Made by a program: the position numbers and the translations under genes
Shown here: piece after piece, positions 56,885-64,000 of the stretch
Position numbering within the stretch: position 1 is the stretch's first letter
Layout: each line of letters begins with the position of its first letter
NCBI GenBank assembly: GCA_005883575.1
Contig: VBFH01000023.1
Coordinates: forward strand, 186,001-250,000
Reading direction: 5' to 3'
Source: Chloroflexota bacterium
GTDB taxonomy: Bacteria > Chloroflexota > Dormibacteria > Dormibacterales > Dormibacteraceae
Length of the DNA stretch: 64,000 nt
Notes under the pieces: model-generated
The model's input: the letters and a program-made list of their open reading frames with translations, nothing else
What the model was told of the DNA's origin: nothing
Databases searched by the model: none

Positions 56885-58030
56885 GTGGACTTTGAGCTCA
56901 GCGGATCAGAACGAGCGTTTCGCGACGAGGTCAGGGCATGGCTGAAGGCCAACGCACCCAGCGACAGGGACGGCGACGGCGACCTGAAGGCGTTCATCGA
57001 CCGGCGCCGCGAGTGGCAGAGGAAGCTGCACGAAGCGGGCTATGTGGGCATCACCTGGCCCAAAGAGTTCGGCGGGCGCGGCGGCAGCTTCATGGACCAG
57101 CTGATCTTCAATGACGAGATGATCCTCGCTCACGCCCCCGAGCCCATCAACGTCATCGGCCTCGGCATGGGCGGGCCGGTCGTGATCGCGCACGGCACCC
57201 AGGAGCAGAAGAAGCGCTACCTGCCGCCGCTGCTCTCGGCGCAAGAGATATGGTGCCAGGGCTTCAGCGAGCCGAACGCCGGCAGCGACCTCTCAGGCCT
57301 GCAGACCCGAGCCGAGGACCAAGGCGATCACTATCTCGTCAACGGGCAGAAGGTCTGGACGACGCTGGCCCACGTCGCGAAGTGGTGCATGCTGGTCGCC
57401 CGCGAGCGGAAGGAGGCGAATCCACGCGAAGGCCTCACCTATCTGCTCGTGGACATGGAAAGCCCCGGCGTGGAGGTCAGGCCGCTGGTCCAGATCACCG
57501 GCGACGCGGAGTTCAACGAGATCTTCTTCAAGGACGTCAAGGTTTCGAAGTCGCAGATCCTCGGTGAGCCCGGGAATGGGTGGGCGGTCGCGATGACGAC
57601 CCTGCTCCACGAGCGCGGCACGCTCGGGCTCGCGCTCGCGACGCGGGCTCAGATCACCGCCTCCGAGCTCGCCGAGCATGCACGCAAGCTCGGGCGCGGC
57701 TCCGACCCTCTGGTTCGGCAGAAGATCGCGCAGCACACGATCGAGGCTCGCGCGCTGCAGCTCAACGGCTACCGGGCCGTGACCGCGGTGAAGCGAAGCG
57801 GGATTCCGGGGCCTGAGGGCTCGATCCTCAAGCTCATGTGGTCCGAGCTCAACCAGCGGATGACCGAAACCGCGATGGACATCGCCGGCCCGGCGTCGCA
57901 AGTTAAGGACGGCGACGGTTGGAAGTACCAGTTCCTGCGCTCGCGCGCCAACACGATCGAAGCTGGAACCTCCGAGGTTTTGCGCAACATCCTCGCCGAG
58001 AGAGTGCTGGGCCTGCCCCGCTCTCGGTAG
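56885..58030 (+). CDS. Acyl-CoA dehydrogenase (first)
   Basis: A 381-residue FAD-dependent acyl-CoA dehydrogenase. The FAD/substrate segment is CQGFSEPNAGSDLSGLQT near residues 124-141, followed by VNGQKVWTT near 154-162. The C-terminal helical domain has GPEGSILKLMWSELNQRM near 310 and the typical end YQFLRSRANTIEAGTSEVLRNILAERVLG. The catalytic Glu position is not assigned; the form resembles long-chain/FadE-type enzymes. Substrate chain is unknown. The GTG start follows the LLM stop by 9 nt. Confidence 0.94.
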   Translation: MDFELSGSERAFRDEVRAWLKANAPSDRDGDGDLKAFIDRRREWQRKLHEAGYVGITWPKEFGGRGGSFMDQLIFNDEMILAHAPEPINVIGLGMGGPVVIAHGTQEQKKRYLPPLLSAQEIWCQGFSEPNAGSDLSGLQTRAEDQGDHYLVNGQKVWTTLAHVAKWCMLVARERKEANPREGLTYLLVDMESPGVEVRPLVQITGDAEFNEIFFKDVKVSKSQILGEPGNGWAVAMTTLLHERGTLGLALATRAQITASELAEHARKLGRGSDPLVRQKIAQHTIEARALQLNGYRAVTAVKRSGIPGPEGSILKLMWSELNQRMTETAMDIAGPASQVKDGDGWKYQFLRSRANTIEAGTSEVLRNILAERVLGLPRSR

Positions 58031-58033
58031 ACT
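58028..58033 (+). promoter_or_regulatory. Candidate -10 box TAGACT for the DHA2 transporter gene
   Basis: TAGACT begins with the TAG stop of the acyl-CoA dehydrogenase gene and ends 7 nt before GTG 58041. Confidence 0.4.
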
Positions 58034-58040
58034 CGGTTCA

Positions 58041-59642
58041 GTGACCGCAGTCGCCTCCAAGGCGGCCGGCGCAACCGCGACGAAGGGCATCAACCATGGC
58101 GTGATGACCGTCTTCGCCGGTCTGATGCTCGGCTCGCTGATCGCCTCCCTCAACATGACGCTGGTCGCGCCCGCGCTGCCCACGATCGTGGCGGAGCTGG
58201 GCGGGCTGGCCGACTACAGCTGGATCCCGATCTCGGCCATGCTGGCCTCGACCATCGTCACGCCGGTCGCGGGCAAGCTGTCCGACGTCTACGGCCGCAA
58301 ACCTCTCTACATGACCGGGATCGTCGTCTTCGCAGTCGGCTCAGCGCTGTCCGGCCTCGCGCCCAACTTCTGGTTTCTGGTCTTCGCGCGATTTGTCCAG
58401 GGCGCCGGGATGGGCTTCATCATGCCCCTCTCGCAAGCGATCATCGGCGACATCATCTCGCCGCGCGAACGCGGGAAATATCAGGGCATGATGGGCGCAT
58501 CTTTCGGCCTGGCGTCGATCGTCGGCCCCGCGGCCGGCGGATTCATCACCGATCACTTCACGTGGCGATGGCTGTTCTTCGTCAATCTCCCAATCGCGGT
58601 TCTGACACTGGTCGTCATCTGGTTTTTCATGCACGTCCCCAATGAGCGGCGCAAGCATGCCATTGACGTCTGGGGCAGCGTGACCCTGTCGCTCGGGATC
58701 GCCGCGACCCTGCTCGCCACGGTGTGGGGCGGGGTGCAGTACCCGTGGAGCTCGTGGCAGATTGTCGGCCTGTATTCGGCCGCGGGAGTGCTGCTCGCCG
58801 CCTTCGTATGGATCGAGATGCACGCGCCTGAACCCGTGCTGCCCCTCAGGCTCTGGGCGAGCACCGTCTTCACCTTCTCGAACATCGCCAGCGTCGGGGT
58901 GGCGATGTCGATGTTCGGCGCCATCTTCTTCCTACCGGTGTTCGTGCAGGGCGTGGTCGGCAACAGCGTTACGAACTCCGGCGCGATCCTCGTGCCGATG
59001 CTCGTGGCGATGATCGTCACGAGCGTGGTCGGTGGGCAGCTCATATCCCGCACCGGACGCTACAAGGGACAGCTGCTCCTGGGGCTTGCGATGATGGGCG
59101 TCGGGTACTACCTGCTCTCGACCTTCAACGTCAACACAAGCAACCAGCAGGTGATCGTGGCGATGATCCTGCTCGGTCTTGGACTCGGCGCCTGCATGCA
59201 GACCTACGTCCTTGTGGTGCAGAACTCTGTCAGCCGCCAGGACATGGCCGTGGCCACATCCGCGACGCAGCTGTCGCGCTCGATCGGAGCGGCGATCGGG
59301 CTGGCCATCCTCGGAACCCTTCTAACCCAGGGCATGGCGAGCTCGATGGCCCGATACTTGCCCGCCTCGGCGCTGCAGAGACTCCAGTCGTCAGGCGGTG
59401 GCGCGACGGCGACCGCGGTGTTCGACCCCGCGAAGCTGGCGAACCTGCCGCCGGCGATCGAGCTGGGCATCCGGCATGGGCTCGCGGATGCCCTCCATCC
59501 GGTCTTTCTGGCCGGGGTCCCGATCATCGCCATCGCCTTCGTGGCGACCCTGTTCATCAAAGAGCTTCCGCTTCGCCAGACGGCTCACGTGACCGCCGGC
59601 CGACAGGCCCCCGCAGCGACCGAAAACTCACCTTTGAGCTGA
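58041..59642 (+). CDS. DHA2-family (EmrB/QacA-like) MFS drug exporter
   Basis: A 533-residue permease with about 14 helices. The loop 2-3 motif GKLSDVYGRKPLYMTG is near residue 80. Antiporter motif C-like sequence follows in helix 5 (SIVGPAAGGFITDHFTWRWLFFVNLPI near 155-180), which is typical of DHA2 exporters. It would pump toxic organic compounds out by proton antiport. The C-terminus is a short hydrophilic tail. The substrate is not predictable. It lies between two acyl-CoA dehydrogenase genes with 10-nt spacing. Confidence 0.93.
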   Translation: MTAVASKAAGATATKGINHGVMTVFAGLMLGSLIASLNMTLVAPALPTIVAELGGLADYSWIPISAMLASTIVTPVAGKLSDVYGRKPLYMTGIVVFAVGSALSGLAPNFWFLVFARFVQGAGMGFIMPLSQAIIGDIISPRERGKYQGMMGASFGLASIVGPAAGGFITDHFTWRWLFFVNLPIAVLTLVVIWFFMHVPNERRKHAIDVWGSVTLSLGIAATLLATVWGGVQYPWSSWQIVGLYSAAGVLLAAFVWIEMHAPEPVLPLRLWASTVFTFSNIASVGVAMSMFGAIFFLPVFVQGVVGNSVTNSGAILVPMLVAMIVTSVVGGQLISRTGRYKGQLLLGLAMMGVGYYLLSTFNVNTSNQQVIVAMILLGLGLGACMQTYVLVVQNSVSRQDMAVATSATQLSRSIGAAIGLAILGTLLTQGMASSMARYLPASALQRLQSSGGGATATAVFDPAKLANLPPAIELGIRHGLADALHPVFLAGVPIIAIAFVATLFIKELPLRQTAHVTAGRQAPAATENSPLS

Positions 59643-59649
59643 TAGCGGC

Positions 59650-59678
59650 TTGTCTTGCGGCGGCACGCAAGCCAGAAT
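59650..59678 (+). promoter_or_regulatory. Promoter candidate TTGTCT-17-CAGAAT, leaderless
   Basis: The -35 TTGTCT (59650-59655) and -10 CAGAAT (59673-59678) have a 17-nt spacer. GTG 59686 starts 7 nt after the -10 box, which supports this start over TTG 59650. Confidence 0.5.
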
Positions 59679-59685
59679 TCCGCTC

Positions 59686-60315
59686 GTGAATCAGGTGTCC
59701 GGCCGCGAACGGCTCGTCTGGTCCTTCTGGGCGGCGGCCGCCATCGCGGCGGTGGGAGGCGTGCTGCCCCTGCTGTTCGCCGGGACCGCGAGCCGGATGG
59801 CAACCGTGGCCATTCCGTTCGCAATCGGCGCCGCAGCGCTCGCAGCGTGTGGATTCCTGCACGGCCAGGGACGCGTCGTGTCCGCCGCCCTCTACTTCCT
59901 CGCCGGCCTCGCGCTCGTGTACGGGATTCTGGCGATGTTTGCGATCCCGCTCGAGCTGGCGGTCCTAGGCACCTGCGACCCTTCGCCGGCGCCGTGCGTC
60001 AGCGGCTTTGGGCGCCCACTGACCGTGGGCGAGAACACCGGCATGGGTTTTGCCGCAGGGTTCGGACTGGCCGCGCTGTTCATCGGCTTCTTCGGCTTGA
60101 TGGTGGTCTTCCGGAAACCGCTGCTGCCGCCTTCTGTCCCGTCGGCGAGAAAAATGCCGCCGGTCGGGAGCGCCGGGCCCGCGCCGGCTGTGGCGCAAGC
60201 TCCACGTAACGGCTCCGCACCGGAGGCGGTCGAGGACGAGCCCGAGCTGCCGGCGCACGAAGAGGAGGAGGTCCCGGAGCTGCCTCCGCACGAGTCAGAT
60301 CCTCCCACCGCCTAG
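59686..60315 (+). CDS. Four-helix membrane protein with acidic C-terminal tail, unknown function
   Basis: A 209-residue protein with four hydrophobic helices (about residues 10-30, 38-58, 65-85 and 115-138). A loop with two Cys (CDPSPAPC) lies between helices 3 and 4 and may form a disulfide outside. The C-terminal tail (150-209) is Pro- and Glu-rich with repeated PELP/PELPPHE-like units. No family is recognised. GTG 59686 is chosen by promoter spacing; TTG 59650 is an alternative. Confidence 0.68.
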   Translation: MNQVSGRERLVWSFWAAAAIAAVGGVLPLLFAGTASRMATVAIPFAIGAAALAACGFLHGQGRVVSAALYFLAGLALVYGILAMFAIPLELAVLGTCDPSPAPCVSGFGRPLTVGENTGMGFAAGFGLAALFIGFFGLMVVFRKPLLPPSVPSARKMPPVGSAGPAPAVAQAPRNGSAPEAVEDEPELPAHEEEEVPELPPHESDPPTA

Positions 60316-60318
60316 ACT
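60313..60318 (+). promoter_or_regulatory. Candidate -10 box TAGACT for the second acyl-CoA dehydrogenase
   Basis: TAGACT begins with the TAG stop of the membrane-protein gene and ends 8 nt before GTG 60327. The hexamer is identical to that at 58028. Confidence 0.4.
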
Positions 60319-60326
60319 GCCTCTCC

Positions 60327-61457
60327 GTGGATTTCGCATTCTCCGAAGAGCAGGAGATGCTTCGCCGCTCGGCGCGCGAGTTCCTGGCCAAGGAATGCAG
60401 CCCGAAGATCGTACGCAGGCTGATGGAGGGCGGCGACGGCTACGATCCGGCGCTCTGGAAGAAGATCACAGACCTCGGGTGGACCGCGTTGGGGATCCCT
60501 GAGGCATACGGCGGGGTCGGTACGTTCCTGGACCTGATCGTGGTCCTCGAGGAGGCGGGAAGAGCGCTGCTGCCGGGCCCTTTCTTCTCGACCATGGCCC
60601 TTGCGGTCCCGGTGCTGATCGAAGCGGGCACCGAGGTTCAAAAGAAGGAGGCGCTCAACGCCATCGCGGTGGGTTCCGCTCGGGCTACCCTTGCCTTCAC
60701 GGAGCCGTCCGGCAGGTGGGACGCAGGCGGCATCGGCCTCAAGGCCACGCAAGCCGGCGGCGGTTGGCGGCTCGACGGCGTCAAGCTGTTCGTCCCTGAC
60801 GCGGAGCGGGCTGACTACACGGTCGTGGTGGCGCGCACACGCGGTGAAGGCGAGGATGGCATCACGCTCTTCCTGGTCAAGGGCAAGCCGGCCGGGATGA
60901 GCGTTAGGCCGCTCGAGACCCTCGATATGACGCGGCGGTGGAGCGAAGTTCGCTTCGACGGCGTTCAGCTCGACGCCGAGACGATGATGGGAGCGCCCGG
61001 CAAGGCGTGGCCGCGCCTGAAGCGCGCTCTCGAATGGGCGACGGCGGCGCTGTGCGCGGAGATGGTGGGCGGGGTGCAAAAGGTCCTCGAGACTTCAACC
61101 GAGTATGCGAAGACACGGCACCAGTTCGGCAAACCGATCGGCATCTACCAGGCCGTCTCGCACAAGCTCGCGGACATGCTCGTGCTGTCCGAGAGCGGAC
61201 GCTCAGCAACCTACTACGCGGCATGGGCGGTCGACGCCGACGCCAGCGACCGCGCGCTGGCCTCGTCGATGGCGAAGGCATATGTGTCGGACGCGTATCG
61301 CAAGGTCGCAGGCGACGGTATCCAGGTGCACGGCGGCATCGGCTTCACCTGGGAGCACGACATGCATTTGTACTTCAAGCGCGCGAAATCATCGGAAGTG
61401 ACGCTCGGTGACGCGACCTATCATCGCGAGCTCGTCGCGCAAGCTCTCGACCTCTAG
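60327..61457 (+). CDS. Acyl-CoA dehydrogenase (second)
   Basis: A 376-residue acyl-CoA dehydrogenase of the shorter, more divergent kind often found as one partner of heteromeric FadE/ACAD pairs. The start MDFAFSEEQEMLRRSAREFL is typical. The FAD segment is degenerate (TLAFTEPSGRWDAGG) compared with the first dehydrogenase. The C-terminal RHQFGKPIGIYQAVSHKLADM and VHGGIGFTWEHDMHLYFKRAK are conserved. The two dehydrogenases may form a heteromer, as in steroid side-chain degradation. This is inference from pairing and sequence type. Confidence 0.92.
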   Translation: MDFAFSEEQEMLRRSAREFLAKECSPKIVRRLMEGGDGYDPALWKKITDLGWTALGIPEAYGGVGTFLDLIVVLEEAGRALLPGPFFSTMALAVPVLIEAGTEVQKKEALNAIAVGSARATLAFTEPSGRWDAGGIGLKATQAGGGWRLDGVKLFVPDAERADYTVVVARTRGEGEDGITLFLVKGKPAGMSVRPLETLDMTRRWSEVRFDGVQLDAETMMGAPGKAWPRLKRALEWATAALCAEMVGGVQKVLETSTEYAKTRHQFGKPIGIYQAVSHKLADMLVLSESGRSATYYAAWAVDADASDRALASSMAKAYVSDAYRKVAGDGIQVHGGIGFTWEHDMHLYFKRAKSSEVTLGDATYHRELVAQALDL

Positions 61458-61467
61458 GCGCGCGCCC

Positions 61468-61797
61468 TTGCTTGCCTGGGTGCTGCTGGGGGCGGCAATC
61501 GCAACCGAGGTGGTGGGCACTTTGGCCCTGCGTGGATCCCACGGCTTCACCCAGCTCGTGCCGTCGATCATCACGGTGATCGGCTACGTGGCCAGCTTTA
61601 TCTTGCTCGCGATCGTGCTCAAGTCGCTGCCGGTCGGGATCGTCTACGCGATCTGGTCGGCGATCGGAATCGCGCTCGTGGCGGTCTTTGGCAAGCTGAT
61701 CTTCGACGACCCTGTGCCACCGCTGGCGATCGCCGGCATGGTGCTGATCGTCGGCGGGGTCGTACTGGTCAGCGCTTCAGGAGCGAAGACGCACTAG
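61468..61797 (+). CDS. Small multidrug resistance (SMR/EmrE-like) protein
   Basis: A 109-residue, four-helix SMR transporter. The conserved Glu of helix 1 (AIATEVVGTLAL) is present, as is VGIVYAIWSAIGI in helix 3. It acts as an antiparallel homodimer or heterodimer exporting cations or guanidinium-type compounds. TTG 61468 gives the normal family start (LAWVLLGAAIATEV); an earlier GTG at 61408 would overlap the dehydrogenase. It is 10 nt behind the dehydrogenase stop. The stop interlocks with the lipoprotein stop in CTAG. Confidence 0.9.
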   Translation: MLAWVLLGAAIATEVVGTLALRGSHGFTQLVPSIITVIGYVASFILLAIVLKSLPVGIVYAIWSAIGIALVAVFGKLIFDDPVPPLAIAGMVLIVGGVVLVSASGAKTH

Positions 61798-62975
61798 CCG
61801 CGCACAGTACCGACGAATGCGCCGGTGAGCCGGAGCGAGACGACGGTCGCGCGGTCATCAAGGCTCACGTAACCGAGCGTCAACGGCGGCTGCTGCAGCG
61901 GATCTGCGTGCACCTCGCCGATAGCGGTCCGCGAGTTGAGCCATGCGTACGCGAAGAATCCCGGACCAAGCGTGGTCGAGGTGCCATCGCTATTGAACAC
62001 GAGCTCGCCGCCGGAAAGGCCGGAGCAGCACATCACCACGCTCTGACCGTCGGGCGAAAGTTCGGGGTTGGACGTACCGCCCGTCGCCGTGAAGTGCCAA
62101 GCCTCGGTTCCATCCGCGCGGCGAACGCTCACCGGCACGGCGACCTGCTGCTGCGCGGTCCCGGCGTTGGTCGTGATGCCGTCCTTGGTGCAGACGAACG
62201 ATCCGTTCTGGTTCGAATCCCAGACCAGGCACTTGCTCGGCTCCGAGAAGGCCGTGCCCGGCTGGAGGGTCGCTGCGTCGACCCTGACCTTGACGCCGAG
62301 GGTCGAGCCTGGGCCGCCACCCTGAGATGCCCAGACAGTTGGGTACGTGCCGATCGGACCGACCGAATCCCAACCGGTCAGGGCCAGCACGCTTTGCGGC
62401 TTGGTCCAGGTCTGGTGGTAGACGAGCTGCGCGGCCCCGCCGTTGGAGGCGGAGTAGGCGTCGAAGCTGAACGTGCCGCTGGCCGAGCCATTGCATGCGA
62501 ACGGGTCCGTCGGGATGGTGTAAACGGTGCCCAACAGCTTGCTGCCGTCCGGGCTGACCGCGAACGAAAGCATCTGCTGCGTCGACGTCATCGGGAACGT
62601 CGCGGCCGTCGCGACCGTCCCGTCGACGGCAAGGCTGCGCACGACCCCCGTGGCATCGGCGAAAAAGACCTTGCCCGCCGCGACGTGCGCTGACGGGGGA
62701 AGAACCGCGCCGATACAGGAAAGAGCCGGCGATGGCATGGGTGCGAACGTGGCGCTGGCACGCTCACGGCCGTCGAGGCCGGCGATCGCGACCGTGTTGT
62801 ACGTCCACGCGTTGGCCGTGCCCTTGGCTTCCAGCACCGCGAACAGCAGCGGTGAGGGCGAGGTCTGCGAGGTCGGGCTTGGTGACCCGACCGCGGAGCT
62901 CGGATTCCCTTGCGCCTGACCGCATGCCGCGACCACGAGAACGACCGCGGCGATCCAAAACGGTCTCATAGTCAT
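61794..62975 (-). CDS. Secreted lipoprotein with beta-propeller-like repeats
   Basis: A 393-residue protein with a lipoprotein signal: hydrophobic helix, then lipobox VVAACGQ (Cys about residue 18). After a Ser/Thr/Pro linker (25-45) the rest is beta-rich, with motifs such as LSFAVSPDGSKLLGTVY and SNPELSPDGQSVVMC that recall TolB/WD-type propeller blades. Several Cys could form disulfides. It is likely anchored to the outer face of the membrane. The function is unknown. ATG 62975 (MTMRPFW) is chosen; the ATG two codons later is also possible. Confidence 0.8.
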   Translation of the reverse strand: MTMRPFWIAAVVLVVAACGQAQGNPSSAVGSPSPTSQTSPSPLLFAVLEAKGTANAWTYNTVAIAGLDGRERASATFAPMPSPALSCIGAVLPPSAHVAAGKVFFADATGVVRSLAVDGTVATAATFPMTSTQQMLSFAVSPDGSKLLGTVYTIPTDPFACNGSASGTFSFDAYSASNGGAAQLVYHQTWTKPQSVLALTGWDSVGPIGTYPTVWASQGGGPGSTLGVKVRVDAATLQPGTAFSEPSKCLVWDSNQNGSFVCTKDGITTNAGTAQQQVAVPVSVRRADGTEAWHFTATGGTSNPELSPDGQSVVMCCSGLSGGELVFNSDGTSTTLGPGFFAYAWLNSRTAIGEVHADPLQQPPLTLGYVSLDDRATVVSLRLTGAFVGTVRG

Positions 62976-63127
62976 TGTTCTCTTACCCAGACGATCACGC
63001 ACCACTGGTAACAAAGTCAGCAACTTTTGGTGGCGATCTGGCCGCGCGCCACGGCCATCAAGAGGAGGGCGGCGGCCGTGACACTTGCTTTCATGTCAGC
63101 CACAACGCTGGCCCTGGGAATTGGTTA

Positions 63128-63994
63128 TCAGCCTGAGGCAAGAAGCCTGAAGACCACCAGGCCGAACAGCACGCAGGAAGGGATGACGAGCGCGCGGTAG
63201 AGAGCCCAGTAGCCCGACCAGGCCTCTCTCAGCCGGTCGAGCCTTCGTCCCGAGCCGAAGGCGAGCGACCAGTAGACCGGGAGCGCGGAGCCGGTGTTCA
63301 GCGCCAGCGCGAGCACCGCTGCTCCCCCTGCACCCGCGAGCCAGGGCTGGAGCGCGCCGGAACCGCCGAAGCCCGCCTGGACCCCCCACAGGGCGCCGGC
63401 GGTCACCAGCGTGAGGATCGCCGGCAGTCCCAGCAGGAAGAACGCGGCAAAGCTCACGATGACCATGAGCAGCATCAAAGCCAGCGTCGCGACGACACCC
63501 GCCAGTCCCGCGGCGGCCACGGTGATCCCGCTATCGGAGCGCGCGGGTTGAGGATCGGGCTGCGAGGAGACCAGCTGAGGATCGACCGGCTGCAGGTCCA
63601 CCGATGCGCGGACGTCCGACCAGGAGGTCCAGTGCGCCGTCGCGCTCACGGTCTCGGCGATGCCTGCCGGCACGGCCGCCAGCAGCACGCCCGCGGCGAT
63701 CGCGGCGGCGTTGCGACGGACGATTCCCAGCTGGAACCAGACACGCCGCCGCCTCCGGCCCACGCCCGTCTCCATCAGACGCTCGCGGTCGAACGTCGCG
63801 CCGCAGATCACGGTCAGCCCGAGGCAAGCCGCGATGGGCAGGGCGAGAAACGCCGGCGCGAACGGCGCGCGAAAGACGAAGAGCGCGAGCGGAACGTCCG
63901 CGACCGCGGCTGAGACCGGCGAGAGCAGGAACGACCATGCGCCGCCCGCCGCGCCCTCGCGCGGGAACAGCATGAACCCGAGCATGCGACCCAT
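63128..63994 (-). CDS. Polytopic membrane protein (Yip1-like layout), possibly cut at the window edge
   Basis: A 288-residue protein with an early GFMLFPREGAAGGAW segment and five or six hydrophobic helices, separated by a loop rich in Asp, Gln and Pro (about 130-150). The pattern of a short N-terminal segment followed by helices resembles Yip1/DUF1282-type membrane proteins, but I am not sure of the family. ATG 63994 is six bases from the edge, so the true start may lie outside. The space 62976-63127 shows nothing I can name. Confidence 0.55.
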   Translation of the reverse strand: MGRMLGFMLFPREGAAGGAWSFLLSPVSAAVADVPLALFVFRAPFAPAFLALPIAACLGLTVICGATFDRERLMETGVGRRRRRVWFQLGIVRRNAAAIAAGVLLAAVPAGIAETVSATAHWTSWSDVRASVDLQPVDPQLVSSQPDPQPARSDSGITVAAAGLAGVVATLALMLLMVIVSFAAFFLLGLPAILTLVTAGALWGVQAGFGGSGALQPWLAGAGGAAVLALALNTGSALPVYWSLAFGSGRRLDRLREAWSGYWALYRALVIPSCVLFGLVVFRLLASG

Positions 63995-64000
63995 CGCGGC

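Noticed and set aside
59557-59862. Cys-rich open frame on the minus strand
   Set aside because: It lies antisense across two supported plus-strand genes and has no family resemblance.
1-64000. tRNA, rRNA or riboswitch genes
   Set aside because: I looked through the intergenic spaces, which are mostly under 200 bp, and found no cloverleaf-like or conserved RNA sequence I could support.

Overview
This window is a gene-dense, GC-rich stretch of bacterial chromosome with about 65 protein genes. I see no rRNA, tRNA, CRISPR array, transposase or phage gene. The content resembles soil lineages near Actinomycetota and Chloroflexota: an F420 pathway with an F420-dependent glucose-6-phosphate dehydrogenase, a phosphatidylinositol mannoside-type operon, an archaeal-type GH15 glucoamylase, Ser/Thr kinase signalling, CHASE2 adenylate cyclases and many GTG/TTG starts. 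An ATP-type PEP carboxykinase and stand-alone CofE argue mildly against a classical actinomycete. A Dormibacterota-like or related uncultured lineage is my best guess, but that is inference.

Layout. 1-4300: end of an ATP-dependent DNA ligase, a metallo-beta-lactamase-fold protein, a GT87-type membrane protein, ClpP and an O-methyltransferase. 4366-13163: a LuxR/NB-ARC regulator, then a leftward run (amidase, VWA protein, ATP-PckA, SLOG protein, MoaD, MoaE), with a three-copy tandem repeat behind the amidase. 13164-20023: UPF0173 hydrolase, second GT87 protein, LysR regulator divergent from an acyl-CoA carboxylase beta subunit, and GH15. 20124-30892: YgjP peptidase, alcohol dehydrogenase, DinB, DUF72, CHASE2 adenylate cyclase, Ser/Thr kinase, small membrane proteins, radical SAM photolyase-like protein, Nth and YqeY. 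30885-34317: F420 operon (small membrane protein, Fgd, CofC, CofE, CofD). 34336-43247: biotin ligase, sirtuin, a CHASE2 cyclase broken by an out-of-frame deletion, MFS, Nudix, GGDEF, a MaoC-like protein with a basic tail, IspH and an RDD protein.

43244-53469 is one long leftward block of tightly packed genes. It begins with an ArsR regulator and inositol-3-phosphate synthase, then two HtrB/PatA-like acyltransferases, a PimA-like mannosyltransferase, a phosphatidylinositol phosphate-type synthase, DNA polymerase III delta', HisC, an HD protein, a 2-hydroxyacid dehydrogenase, a HAD phosphatase and a PIG-L deacetylase. The first six enzymes and regulator can be read as a coherent inositol-phospholipid mannoside pathway. 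53628-63994: FolE, a PHP phosphoesterase, a ribbon-helix-helix/ClpN fusion, an F420-type oxidoreductase, two acyl-CoA dehydrogenases, two efflux transporters, a lipoprotein and a membrane protein at the edge.

Three organisational themes recur. Many start codons lie 6-8 nt after a TANNNT box and lack a ribosome-binding site, which suggests leaderless mRNAs; in six cases the box begins with the stop codon of the previous gene. Three divergent pairs share overlapping -10 boxes in 14-21 nt intergenic spaces. Five convergent pairs interlock their stop codons in a CTAG or TTAG tetranucleotide. A dispersed hairpin-flanked repeat of about 125 bp occurs in four full copies and one fragment.
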